Both the position numbers and the translations under genes were made by a program. From a bacterium 1XD42-76 (GTDB taxonomy: Bacteria > Bacillota > Clostridia > Lachnospirales > Lachnospiraceae), in NCBI GenBank assembly GCA_009917545.1, contig QZDW01000001.1, forward strand, positions 62,001-126,000: 64,000 nt of DNA, read 5' to 3'. This document shows positions 52,615 through 61,285 of this stretch, in pieces. A model generated the notes under the pieces. The model worked only from the letters and a program-made list of their open reading frames with translations. It had not been told where the DNA came from and did not search any database. Numbering within the stretch: the stretch's first letter is position 1; every line of letters starts with the position of its first letter.

Positions 52615-52830
52615 CATGTTTTTATTCAAAATGCTACAATTTCCATTTTTTCCAGCAAGATTCTATTGAAAAATCTTATTTTCAGGCAGATTATGAGCTC
52701 TTATCACTCCATGCCGCCGCCATGAGATACCCATAACTCAACAAATTTTTAGTTTACATAATTAAATTACGTAAACTAAAAATGCAGATTTCCGGTATCC
52801 TGTTTCTGTTCTGCTGAAGAAATCTTTTTG
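52615..52830. other. Non-coding region upstream of the opp promoter
   Basis: AT-rich, no gene. Contains a 12-bp inverted repeat tttttagtttac/gtaaactaaaaa (52746-52757, 52771-52782) around an AT-rich loop, and a weak CodY-like match near 52677-52691 (ATTTTCAGGCAGATT). Either could be a regulator site. Confidence 0.4.
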
Positions 52831-52882
52831 TAACAAAACAGGCCGGAACTCAGGGGTCTCCCCCGGTCCGGCCTGAATTTTT
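52831..52882. terminator. Terminator after the Met-rich lipoprotein gene
   Basis: Stem caggccgga/tccggcctg (52839-52847, 52867-52875) with GC-rich inner pairs; TTTTGTT on the minus side and AATTTTTTA on the plus side, so bidirectional. Confidence 0.85.
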
Positions 52883-52909
52883 TATGAAATGTAATTCTCT
52901 GACAGAAAA

Positions 52910-53785
52910 TCAGCCTTCCAGAAGGCTGGCATCAACCTCCGTAAATCCATCAGTAGAAGGAAGAGTAACCTCAACCGGCTGTCCCGGATTATTGACAGTG
53001 GAATCCATATTAATCACCATGCTGGCCTTCTGGCCCTGTGCTTCCATATCAATATCCATGACAAGCTTCATGCTGGTATAATAACCATCCTTATTCACAA
53101 CATATTCGCTGGAAATATCATTGATGGTAACATCCATGCCCTCAAGGCTGGAGGCGGAACCAGAGTTCGCAAGAATTCCCTCGACATACGGCATCATATT
53201 TTCAGCATCTCCTGTGATCTTGATGACCTTATTGTCGCCCTGCTCTTCAACCGAGATCTCCTTTATGTACTCCGGAGTCAAATCCGTGCTCGTAATATCC
53301 ATTCCCTGCTCTGTCATGGCGGAAGCATCCATCACGCACTTTACTTTCTGGCCCATTGTGTCCATGTAATAGTAGCCGTCCGTATAGAACATCACCATAT
53401 CGACAGACTGTCCGTCAGTCTCAGTTGACATGTTAGCATAATACTTCATATCATCTTCGTTAAGGCCGTCAGCCTGAACATCCATCTTCATGTTCATTGT
53501 CATTTTTTCTGTCCCGGCATCCATATTCATATCCATATTGAGAGACATATCTATAGAGGTCAGTTCTTCATTCTTCTTTAAGACCTCCTGATAGAACTCC
53601 TTTGCCGACTCAGAATCGTCCTTTGCCTCAGTCGCAGCCTCTGCCTGCGCAGTTGTCCCTGCCGCAGCAGTTGTCCCTGCCGCAGCGGCTGTCGTTGCCG
53701 TACCGCCATCCCCGCTCTTTGCTCCACACGCAGTTACGGATGCTACCATTGCTGTGCATAACACAGCTGCCAATAATTTTTTCAT
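52910..53785 (-). CDS. Met-rich lipoprotein, DUF6612/LppX-like
   Basis: 291 residues. Signal peptide with lipobox-like SVTAC (Cys20), an Ala/Thr linker containing a duplicated 18-base unit, then a beta-rich domain that resembles LolA/LppX-type lipoproteins (DUF6612 from memory). The region ISMSLNMDMNMDAGTEKM is strikingly rich in Met and Asp. Surface-attached. Role unknown; lipid or hydrophobic ligand carriage is possible by fold analogy only. Confidence 0.72.
   Translation of the reverse strand: MKKLLAAVLCTAMVASVTACGAKSGDGGTATTAAAAGTTAAAGTTAQAEAATEAKDDSESAKEFYQEVLKKNEELTSIDMSLNMDMNMDAGTEKMTMNMKMDVQADGLNEDDMKYYANMSTETDGQSVDMVMFYTDGYYYMDTMGQKVKCVMDASAMTEQGMDITSTDLTPEYIKEISVEEQGDNKVIKITGDAENMMPYVEGILANSGSASSLEGMDVTINDISSEYVVNKDGYYTSMKLVMDIDMEAQGQKASMVINMDSTVNNPGQPVEVTLPSTDGFTEVDASLLEG
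53649..53684 (-). repeat. Tandem 18-base duplication in the lipoprotein linker
   Basis: gcagttgtccctgccgca occurs twice head to tail (53649-53666, 53667-53684) and encodes repeated GTTAAA units after the lipobox. A further diverged copy follows. Length may vary among strains. Confidence 0.85.
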
Positions 53786-53913
53786 AACTACCTCCTAGTG
53801 TTAATTTTACATCGCACAGTATACAAAATATTTTTTAAGATACCATATCAATTTCTTTAATATTTCTTAAACATTATATTCTGAACGAAACCTGAACACA
53901 GGGCAGAACATTC

Positions 53914-55053
53914 TCAGCCCTTTGCCAGTTCACAGAGTGCACGCACAGCTGTCTCTACTTCCTTTTCTGTATTGAACCAGGAGAAGGAAAAGCGTACCAT
54001 TCCCTGCTCCACTGTATTCATCGACTGATGCATGAGCGGAGCGCAGTGGGCGCCGGGGCGTGTGTAGATCTCATAGGTAACTGCCAGCTCGTCACTGACC
54101 TCCGAGGAATCGTAGCCGCCGATATTTAAAGCCACGACTGCTGCGCGTTCGTCCGTGTCGTAATCCCCGTACAGGCGGATATCAGGGATCTCCTTTATAC
54201 CTTCCAGGAACTGCCGCATAAGCGCGATTTCCTTTTTGTGAATTGTCTCAGGGCCTGTCTCCCGGATAAACCCAAGCGCAGCATGAAGTCCGGCAATTCC
54301 ATGTCCGTTTAGTGTCCCGGCCTCAAGAGCCGTCGGCATCTGAGCCGGGTGCTCCTTCAGATATGTGTGAACCCCGCTTCCGCCGGATTTCAGCGGACGT
54401 ATGAACAGTCCCTCGCGGACACAGATTCCACCGGTTCCCTGCGGGCCATAGAGGCCTTTATGCCCTGTAAAGCAGAGTACGTCGATATGCTGCTTTTTCA
54501 TATCGACCGGCAGTACGCCTGCTGTCTGAGAGGCGTCCACGACAAACAAAAGCGAATGTTTCCTGCAAAATTCTCCCAGAAACGTCAGGTCGTTGGCGTT
54601 TCCTGTCAGGTTGGAAGCATGCGTACAGATAAGCGCTTTGGTATCCGGCCCGAGAAAGGTCTCTAACAGATCTGTCCTAAGTCTCCCCTTATCATCACAG
54701 GGAACAAAAGAAATCCTTGCACCCTGTGCCTGTAGACGGTACAGGGGTCTGAGGACGGAGTTATGCTCCATAACAGTGGTAATGATGTGGTCACTGGGAC
54801 TGAAAAGTCCCAGAATTGCTGTATTGAGCGCCTCTGTTGAATTTGATGTAAATGCCACCTGCGCCGGATTTCCCAGGCCAAACAGCCCGGAAAGCCGTTC
54901 CCTTGCCTCGAAAATGACCCTTGAGGCGTCCAGGGAGGCCTCATGCGCCCCGCGGCCCGAATTTCCCATGTGCCGCATGGCTGAGATCACTGCCTCAATG
55001 ACGCAATCCGGTTTCTGCATGGTAGTGGCTGCATTGTCCAGATAAATTCCCAT
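53914..55053 (-). CDS. Cysteine desulfurase / selenocysteine lyase-like PLP enzyme
   Basis: 379 residues, class V aminotransferase fold. N-terminus YLDNAATTMQKP, PLP Lys in FTGHKGLYGPQGTGG, and the mobile-loop Cys in RPGAHCAPLMH. Takes S from cysteine or Se from selenocysteine. Being next to a DUF3343 protein, a selenium-associated LysR regulator and selAB suggests a role in providing Se for selenophosphate. ATG at 55053 has AAGGGGAT upstream. A general Suf/Nif role is less likely since no scaffold gene is near. Confidence 0.88.
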   Translation of the reverse strand: MGIYLDNAATTMQKPDCVIEAVISAMRHMGNSGRGAHEASLDASRVIFEARERLSGLFGLGNPAQVAFTSNSTEALNTAILGLFSPSDHIITTVMEHNSVLRPLYRLQAQGARISFVPCDDKGRLRTDLLETFLGPDTKALICTHASNLTGNANDLTFLGEFCRKHSLLFVVDASQTAGVLPVDMKKQHIDVLCFTGHKGLYGPQGTGGICVREGLFIRPLKSGGSGVHTYLKEHPAQMPTALEAGTLNGHGIAGLHAALGFIRETGPETIHKKEIALMRQFLEGIKEIPDIRLYGDYDTDERAAVVALNIGGYDSSEVSDELAVTYEIYTRPGAHCAPLMHQSMNTVEQGMVRFSFSWFNTEKEVETAVRALCELAKG

Positions 55054-55082
55054 TCTGATCCCCTTCAAATTTTCCTGTCACA

Positions 55083-55183
55083 TGGGGCTGCCGAAAACAG
55101 CTGTTGTATGCAAAACTACAGCGTTTGAATTTCATAAACATCAGCCATATAGGATACATTAGCTTCATGTTGCGACAGCCCCA
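55083..55183. repeat. MITE-like element with terminal inverted repeats
   Basis: About 100 bases closed by TGGGGCTGTCG/CGGCAGCCCCA (11 pairs with one G-U on the minus strand, 55173-55183 with 55083-55093). No coding capacity. The ggggctgtcgcaa-type end resembles ends of some insertion sequences. Lies between the lyase and DUF3343 genes, so it may also be an RNA structure in their shared message. Confidence 0.5.
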
Positions 55184-55203
55184 CAGGTATTCGGTTGATT
55201 TTC

Positions 55204-55440
55204 CTAAAATAAGAGTTCGGTAATTGCCTCAAATGCCGTGCTCTGGCTCTGGAGGAATTCCTCCATACGGACACGTTCCTCAAGAGGAGCGCTCCAGGCC
55301 AGGCCGCAACCTGCCGAAATTTCCCGGGGAACCGGAATCATGCGCCCCGGAATCGTGTGTTCTTTACATTTTTTCTCAAAGGCCATTGCATCCGAAGTTG
55401 TACGAAAGGTAATTATGGCCTTCCATTCCTTTTTTCTCAT
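55204..55440 (-). CDS. DUF3343 putative Se/S carrier-like protein
   Basis: 78 residues. Small ferredoxin-like alpha/beta protein of the DUF3343 type; contains the single conserved Cys in ISAGCGLAWSAP (about residue 45), the expected site for carrying selenium or sulfur. Encoded with cysteine desulfurase-like and sel genes, which is the context in which this family is usually found. Follows the regulator gene by about 20 bases. Confidence 0.85.
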   Translation of the reverse strand: MRKKEWKAIITFRTTSDAMAFEKKCKEHTIPGRMIPVPREISAGCGLAWSAPLEERVRMEEFLQSQSTAFEAITELLF

Positions 55441-55461
55441 AGCTTCCTGCCCTATTCCCCT

Positions 55462-56382
55462 TTATTCCTCTGCCTGTATGGCCGTCTCCTGTCTGCTGTG
55501 TATGAAATTCAAAAACGCCTCCGCTTCCGGAGAAAGACAGACATTTTTATTATACACCAGATAAAAGGTACGCTTCTGCATCAATCCTCTGATGCGGAAA
55601 TAGCGGATCCCCTCCTGCCTTGCCGTCTGCCTGACGATCTGCTCGGATACGATAGAGATGCCAAGGCCGCGGCTTACCACACGTTTCACAGCCGTCATGC
55701 TGCTCATTCGGGCAATGACCTCGATGTCCTTAAAAATGGCTCTGCCGTCCACAACTGCTTTTTCCATCTCCTGCTTGGTTCCGGAGCCGTCCTCCCGCAG
55801 CACAAAGGATTCTCCTTCAAATACTTCTGCCGGGATCTCTTCTCCGTCTGCATATGGACGGTAACGCTCATTATCCGGTGTTATCAGTACCATCTCATCA
55901 TGGAAAAGAGGTTCGTAACAGAGGCCTGGATTCCCTTTGTAGCCCGTAAAACCGATATTCCCGCGCTGGTTCATCAGGTTATCGTTTACAATGCGGCTGT
56001 CCGACTGCTCTACGAAGAAGCGGACATGCGGATACTCTCTGTGGAAATCCTCCATCAGCTTTGGAAGATACGCCTGCCCGGGAATCGACGAGGTCTGGAT
56101 CTCCAGAACGCCGTCCGGCTCTGTTCTCGCCGCCTGCACGGAAAGAAGCGCCTTCTCTCTGGTATTCAGAAGGTCCACGGCATAAGAATAAAATTCCTGC
56201 CCCTGAGGCGTGAGAAGAATCTCCCGCCCTGTCCGGTTTAGAAGCTTTACGCCCAGTTCGATTTCCAGATTGCTGACATGGGTGCTGATCGTCGGCTGAG
56301 TCAAAAAGGCGGCATCGGCTGCCTTGGAAAAACTTTTGTATTTTACAGCATTCACAAATGCCTCGAGCTGTCTGAATTCCAT
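55462..56382 (-). CDS. Selenium-metabolism-associated LysR-family regulator
   Basis: 306 residues from the ATG at 56382 (GAGGAGG upstream). Helix-turn-helix (MEFRQLEAFVNAVKYKSFSKAA, FLTQPTISTHVSNLE), then effector domain. Position between selB and the DUF3343 and lyase genes matches a LysR group linked to selenium genes in Clostridia. Could sense sulfur or selenium amino acids; effector unknown. Confidence 0.87.
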   Translation of the reverse strand: MEFRQLEAFVNAVKYKSFSKAADAAFLTQPTISTHVSNLEIELGVKLLNRTGREILLTPQGQEFYSYAVDLLNTREKALLSVQAARTEPDGVLEIQTSSIPGQAYLPKLMEDFHREYPHVRFFVEQSDSRIVNDNLMNQRGNIGFTGYKGNPGLCYEPLFHDEMVLITPDNERYRPYADGEEIPAEVFEGESFVLREDGSGTKQEMEKAVVDGRAIFKDIEVIARMSSMTAVKRVVSRGLGISIVSEQIVRQTARQEGIRYFRIRGLMQKRTFYLVYNKNVCLSPEAEAFLNFIHSRQETAIQAEE

Positions 56383-56445
56383 AGTTTCCTCCTCATAACG
56401 CATATATGCGTCATCCTGTTTCCTTCATGATTTGCCCGTGTGGTT

Positions 56446-58395
56446 TTATTTTGCCGTCCCTGCGCCGTCCGGCTTCTTGATCAGGGTGCGTGCATCGCCG
56501 GCAAGCTTCGTGATCTTTTGCTGATCCAGATACTCCAAAATATAAAGTACATATTTTCTGGAGGTGTTAAGAAGATCCCTGTATTCAGCCAGCGATATGG
56601 TGGGATGTGTCTCAAAATGAGAATACAGCAGAGCCTCTGCCCTTGCAAAATGTTCCTGATGCAGATAAGCGCCAGGATTCAGCTTTATGAGCGTACCATC
56701 CCGAAACAGGTCGGAAAGTACCTGTTTAGCCTGCTTCTGATCCTTAAACTGGCTCATCACTGCCTCTGTCGCCGGGGCTTCGATACCGGCCTCATAATAG
56801 AGATTCAGCATGCGCTCACGCATTCCGGAATGAGCCTCAGAGTACTCGACAAAAAATCCGGCTTTGGCAACCGTGCTACCGGACTGAGAGATCGCACCGC
56901 GTTTTTGAAGCTCTGCCAGGAGTACATCCCCCTTTTTGGCATCCTTCAAATAAAAATGTTCACAGATGCGGCTTTTAAACTCTTCCTTCTCCATCCCCTG
57001 TGCAATGGGATTTTCTTTATGGAAGGCAGAAAGAATCTTCTCCGCAGCTGCCGTTACCTGCTCCCAGAAATCCTTGTGGAAGAAATTACCGTCATTTAAA
57101 GAGAGCGCTTTCTTCTGCTTCTTCAAAGTCTCCAAAAATGCCGATATTTCCTTCTCTGTCCCATTCATCCTCTGCGCGAGGAAACGGACAGACGGGAAGC
57201 GGATGCTCTCTTCCTTCAAAATCAGCTCCAGAACCTCGATGTCCGTTCCTGTCTCCCGTATGGACAGCGCCGAAATCGTCTCCTCCTGAAGGCGCTTATG
57301 GCGCTCTGGAGCCGCATCAAGAATGATTCCCCCTCCAAAGGTCTCCACCGGCGAATAAAAGCGGATAATGAAACGATCCGTCCTCTTGACAGCTAACGGT
57401 TCGTCAAAACGAAACTGTACAAAGGCGCTCTCTCCTGCGCCTATCACATCTTTATCGAGCAGAACAGCCTTAGCCAGTGTCTGTGCGGATCCATAGTTAA
57501 AATGAACCCGGTCCCCATTTTTGAGCTGACGCTCTGCAGTCTGAAACAGGGAAACCTTGGCGTCCAGAAAAATACTGTTCGTCAATGTCCCCGAAGCCGC
57601 GAGCACTTCGCCTCTCTCCAGCTCCTCTTTTTTTACTCCGGCAATGTTGATCGCAGTCCGCTGGCCTGCGAGCGCAGATTCCTCCTTCTGGCTGTGGCTC
57701 TGGATACCGCGGATCTTAATCAGGCGTTCCTGCGGATAAATCATGACCTCCTCGCCCACATGGCAGCTTCCTTCCAGCAAGGTTCCCGTAATAACGGTTC
57801 CAAAGCCCTCCATTGTAAACACGCGGTCGATCGGAAGCCGGAAAAGCTCAGGATCACTGCGGCGTACTCCTACAGCCCTCACCTTATCGAGAATCATCGC
57901 CTTTAACTGGTCTATGTTCTGGCCCGTAAAGGCAGATACGCGGATACGGTCCGCATTTTCCAGAAAACTTCCTTCGACCAGAGAGGAAACATCTTCTTCC
58001 ACCAGCTCCGCCCAGTCCTCATCCACGAGTTCCGCTTTTGTAAAAACGATAATGCCCTGACGGATATGGAGCATTTTGAGAATCTCGAAATGCTCTACGG
58101 TCTGCGGCATGACGCCCTCATCAAGTGCGATTACGAGCAGCACCAAGTCAATGCCTCCGATACCGGCCAGCATATTTTTTACAAACTTTTCGTGGCCGGG
58201 AACATCAATGATCCCGATATGAAGTCCCTCATCATTGGGAAGATTGGCAAAGCCCAGTTCGATCGTGATTCCCCGCTTCTGCTCTTCCTTTAACCGGTCA
58301 GTATCAATGCCGGTCAAAGCTTTTATGAGGCAGGTCTTGCCATGATCAACATGACCGGAGGTTCCTACAATTACATTCTGCATTCCGTTTGCCAT
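56446..58395 (-). CDS. selB: Selenocysteine-specific translation elongation factor SelB
   Basis: 649 residues. EF-Tu-like G domain with [11 protein letters not shown] (10-20), [12 protein letters not shown] and FTKAELVD; two beta-barrel domains; then C-terminal winged helices (about 380-640) that bind the SECIS hairpin in mRNA. Delivers Sec-tRNA to UGA codons such as codon 44 of grdA in this window. Starts 5 bases after selA. Confidence 0.96.
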   Translation of the reverse strand: MANGMQNVIVGTSGHVDHGKTCLIKALTGIDTDRLKEEQKRGITIELGFANLPNDEGLHIGIIDVPGHEKFVKNMLAGIGGIDLVLLVIALDEGVMPQTVEHFEILKMLHIRQGIIVFTKAELVDEDWAELVEEDVSSLVEGSFLENADRIRVSAFTGQNIDQLKAMILDKVRAVGVRRSDPELFRLPIDRVFTMEGFGTVITGTLLEGSCHVGEEVMIYPQERLIKIRGIQSHSQKEESALAGQRTAINIAGVKKEELERGEVLAASGTLTNSIFLDAKVSLFQTAERQLKNGDRVHFNYGSAQTLAKAVLLDKDVIGAGESAFVQFRFDEPLAVKRTDRFIIRFYSPVETFGGGIILDAAPERHKRLQEETISALSIRETGTDIEVLELILKEESIRFPSVRFLAQRMNGTEKEISAFLETLKKQKKALSLNDGNFFHKDFWEQVTAAAEKILSAFHKENPIAQGMEKEEFKSRICEHFYLKDAKKGDVLLAELQKRGAISQSGSTVAKAGFFVEYSEAHSGMRERMLNLYYEAGIEAPATEAVMSQFKDQKQAKQVLSDLFRDGTLIKLNPGAYLHQEHFARAEALLYSHFETHPTISLAEYRDLLNTSRKYVLYILEYLDQQKITKLAGDARTLIKKPDGAGTAK

Positions 58396-58400
58396 GATTC

Positions 58401-59816
58401 CTATCCTTTCGCTGTTTCTGCCTGGGAAGCTGCACAGGCGAAGGCCCTTGCCACAAGGTCAAGCTCATGCTCCCGGATCGTGCGGACGGACAACAGTACC
58501 TTATCGTGAGCCACTCGTGCAATGACCGGAATTTCGGCTTTCCTTAAAAGACGTTCCAGACGTTCTGCGGAAAACCCGCCTCCTGATACGAGTACCGCCT
58601 GCCCGGACAGACGCGTCGTCGGTGCCGAACCGCCTCCGATCTGATCGGTGCATTCCGATGTTTCTACCGTAAAGGCAGGGGCTTTTTCAAGAATCTTCTC
58701 CTTCAGCCGGCCAGCCCGGGCCTTAAGCTCTGCTTCCGGAACCGTAATCATAGAAAGCACAGGGATATTCTTCTTTGCGCCCTCTGTATCCAGATATTCG
58801 AAGAAAGTGGCTTCCAGAGCAGCGAGCGTCATCTTGTCCACACGGAAAGCACGGGCTAATGGATGGCGCTTCATGCGGTCAATATACTCCTTTTTGCCGA
58901 TCAGAATTCCGGCCTGAGGGCCGCCTAAGAGCTTGTCTCCACTGAACAGCACCACGTCTGCGCCATCTCTTAAGGCCGCGCCGACCGACGGCTCATCTAC
59001 TCCATAACGCGACAGATCCACCATCAGCCCACTTCCCATATCGTAGATCAGTGGAAGCGAAAGCTGGGCGGCGAGCCCTGCAAGCTCTGTGAGAGACGCC
59101 TCCTGTGTAAAGCCGACAATACGATAATTGCTCGTATGCACCTTCATGAGCGCACCCGTGAGCTCCAGGGCAAACGCATTCCGGTAATCGGAAAGCTTTG
59201 TCTTATTTGTGGTGCCGACCTCTTTTAAATGTGCGCCACTCTGCTCCATGATGTCAGGAATTCGAAAGGAACCGCCGATTTCCACGAGCTCCCCCCTCGA
59301 TACAATGACCTCTTTTCCACAGGCCATTGCTGACAGACATAGCATGGTGGCCGCTGCATTGTTATTTACCACCATTGCTGCCTCGGCTCCCGTGATGCGG
59401 GATATAATCTCTCCCACATGGTCGTGACGCGAGCCGCGTGCGCCTTTCGCGATGTCATATTCCAGATTAGAATACGAATCAGCCACTTCAAGGACGCCTT
59501 TGACCGCCTCCTGGCACAGGTTGGCACGTCCGAGATTCGTATGGAGAATCACACCGGACGCGTTTACCAGATGCCTTAAGCTGTGCTTTTTTTTGCCTTC
59601 GACAAGCGCGCGGATATCGCTTACCATCTCCTGTCTGTCCGGAGCTTCCTTCCTGTTTCCAACAAGGATTTCTGTCCGGACGCGTTCTGTGATTTCTCTG
59701 GCCGCATTGACTATCACGGCCCTTGGCGTTGATTCCATAAAAAAAATGAGTTGCTCATCCAGTAGCAACTCATCTATTTTAGGAATCTCACGCAGAATAC
59801 TCTGCCTGTTTTCCAT
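58401..59816 (-). CDS. selA: L-seryl-tRNA(Sec) selenium transferase SelA
   Basis: 471 residues. PLP-dependent enzyme with the PLP Lys in FSGDKLLGGPQAGI (about 295), SRHDHVGEI and HTNLGRANL motifs; full length. Turns Ser-tRNA(Sec) into Sec-tRNA(Sec) using selenophosphate. Between tRNA-Sec and selB. selD, the selenophosphate synthase gene, is not in the window. Confidence 0.97.
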   Translation of the reverse strand: MENRQSILREIPKIDELLLDEQLIFFMESTPRAVIVNAAREITERVRTEILVGNRKEAPDRQEMVSDIRALVEGKKKHSLRHLVNASGVILHTNLGRANLCQEAVKGVLEVADSYSNLEYDIAKGARGSRHDHVGEIISRITGAEAAMVVNNNAAATMLCLSAMACGKEVIVSRGELVEIGGSFRIPDIMEQSGAHLKEVGTTNKTKLSDYRNAFALELTGALMKVHTSNYRIVGFTQEASLTELAGLAAQLSLPLIYDMGSGLMVDLSRYGVDEPSVGAALRDGADVVLFSGDKLLGGPQAGILIGKKEYIDRMKRHPLARAFRVDKMTLAALEATFFEYLDTEGAKKNIPVLSMITVPEAELKARAGRLKEKILEKAPAFTVETSECTDQIGGGSAPTTRLSGQAVLVSGGGFSAERLERLLRKAEIPVIARVAHDKVLLSVRTIREHELDLVARAFACAASQAETAKG

Positions 59817-59852
59817 ATTATCGCTTTCCTCCTACTTCGATGAAATAAAAAA

Positions 59853-59946
59853 CGGAGGAGGTGGGAATCGAACCCACCCGGGAGGCTCTTAACCTCCCAC
59901 AACGGTTTTGAAGACCGCGAGGCACACCAGCAACCTATCTACCCCC
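59853..59946 (-). tRNA. selC: tRNA-Sec (anticodon TCA)
   Basis: 94 bases on the minus strand. Anticodon loop CTTCAAA gives TCA (59911-59909). Long variable arm GGGAGG-loop-CCTCCC, T arm GTGGG-TTCGATT-CCCAC and 3' discriminator G are as in bacterial tRNA-Sec. The 5' acceptor strand GGGGGTAG pairs only imperfectly with the 3' strand CTCCTCC (a bulged U or mismatches near positions 6-7 in my reading). CCA is not encoded. Sits just upstream of selA. Confidence 0.93.
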
Positions 59947-59969
59947 AGATCGAAATTTATGACATGGTT

Positions 59970-59998
59970 ATTCTACCATGTATTTTTCATTGTGTCAA
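59970..59998 (-). promoter_or_regulatory. Promoter of tRNA-Sec (and probably selA-selB)
   Basis: Minus strand TTGACA (59998-59993), 17 bases, TAGAAT (59975-59970), 23 bases before the tRNA 5' end. The -10 lies in the loop of the palindrome catggt/accatg (59963-59980), which could be an operator. Confidence 0.85.
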
Positions 59999-60086
59999 TG
60001 CTTGTTGATTATTGAATTTTTTTATACATTTTTGAAAATTTGCGGCGGGATGTTTGCAGTTTGGGTAATGCCAGATTCATTACGGT

Positions 60087-60124
60087 ATGGTGAACCCAAC
60101 ATTTGATATATGTGGGTTCACCAT
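60087..60124 (-). terminator. Hairpin at the end of the grd operon
   Basis: Perfect 12-bp stem (60113-60124 with 60087-60098) 17 bases after the grdD stop. The tail is not T-rich, so it may be a stabilising 3' hairpin rather than a classic terminator. Confidence 0.65.
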
Positions 60125-60141
60125 ATCTTTCACAACCGTAT

Positions 60142-61260
60142 TTATCCGACGTATCCAGCCGCTTTCAGAATCGCATATGCTTTTTCTTTCTTATCAGCTG
60201 CCATCAGTACGATCGGTCCGGTACAGCCCATGCCGCTTTCCGCATAGATGCCTTCCTTCCAGAGTGCCTGTACAGCATCCTCAAGATCCATGACCTCGAT
60301 TCCCGGGATCTGATCAGTACAGATTTCCTTGGGCGGTGCAGTTACAGTCTCAGAAGCGGTGGTATCTTTCTTGCCTGCATTCTTGATCTCGTCAAGAATC
60401 GCAACGAGTCCGGCCTTCTTGGCAGCCTCAAATTCAGCTTTTGCCACTTTTTTCCAATCATTTTTGACAAGATTCTGAGCAAATTCCATTGCGCCTGCGA
60501 TGACGGGCGCACCGGAAGCTCTGGATACGATCATGATTAATCTGTCATAATTTTCTCCGATTCCGGGACCGTAGCCGAATCCCAGGGATTCATAGCTTCC
60601 GCCTGTGGTGTATGCAGAGAAAATCTTCATCATCAGATTGCCTGTCAAAGAGTCCATAACCATAATATCCGGTGTACCGGCCAGGAGGTCGTTTCCTCTC
60701 ATGACGATTCCGCCTTCTGCACGTGCAGAATCGGCGAAGGTGATATCATAGCCCTGCTCTTTTAAGCGCAGAAGAGCTTTTTCTGTCTGTCTTGCACCGT
60801 CGATATTGGCAATACCTACTGTTGGGTGCTCGATCCCGTCCGCCTTGGCAGCGATGATTCCGTAAATGGCATTCTTCACCATGCCGCACACACGGTCTGT
60901 ATCCGATGTACCTGTCGTTGTCGCCAGATACATGGGCTTTCCAATACCGGGAGTGATGACCTTTCCCACCGTGGAAACGCCAATCGGGAATGGATAGTGC
61001 ATGGTAACGGCTGCGTCAATCGTACCGTTGTCCAAAAGCTCATCCATCTGTTTGTGGGTATCCCCGCCCTCAATCCTCAGCGTCTTGATTCCACGGGCCT
61101 TCGCAAGCTCAAAGGCCCTTTCTATATTGTCCTCTCCATGCTCGCTGCCCTCCGCAGCAAAGCCGATGACCGGCTTTTTTCCGTACTGCCCTGTCTCCAG
61201 AGCATCTGCCACTTCCAGGAAGGTTTCAGCAACAAGAGTCTTGATTCTGTTATCCGACAT
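60142..61260 (-). CDS. grdD: Glycine reductase complex component C, subunit alpha (GrdD)
   Basis: 372 residues from the ATG at 61260 (GAAAGGA upstream). PlsX-like fold. Near the C-terminus ESGMGCTGPIVLMA holds the Cys thought to take the Se-carboxymethyl group from GrdA and yield acetyl-phosphate. GYGPGIGENYDRL region conserved. With GrdC it forms protein C. Shorter linker of low complexity at about 300-330 (DTTASETVTAPPK). Last gene of the visible grd operon. Confidence 0.93.
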   Translation of the reverse strand: MSDNRIKTLVAETFLEVADALETGQYGKKPVIGFAAEGSEHGEDNIERAFELAKARGIKTLRIEGGDTHKQMDELLDNGTIDAAVTMHYPFPIGVSTVGKVITPGIGKPMYLATTTGTSDTDRVCGMVKNAIYGIIAAKADGIEHPTVGIANIDGARQTEKALLRLKEQGYDITFADSARAEGGIVMRGNDLLAGTPDIMVMDSLTGNLMMKIFSAYTTGGSYESLGFGYGPGIGENYDRLIMIVSRASGAPVIAGAMEFAQNLVKNDWKKVAKAEFEAAKKAGLVAILDEIKNAGKKDTTASETVTAPPKEICTDQIPGIEVMDLEDAVQALWKEGIYAESGMGCTGPIVLMAADKKEKAYAILKAAGYVG

Positions 61261-61285
61261 AAAACTCAATCCTTTCTGCAGCGGC

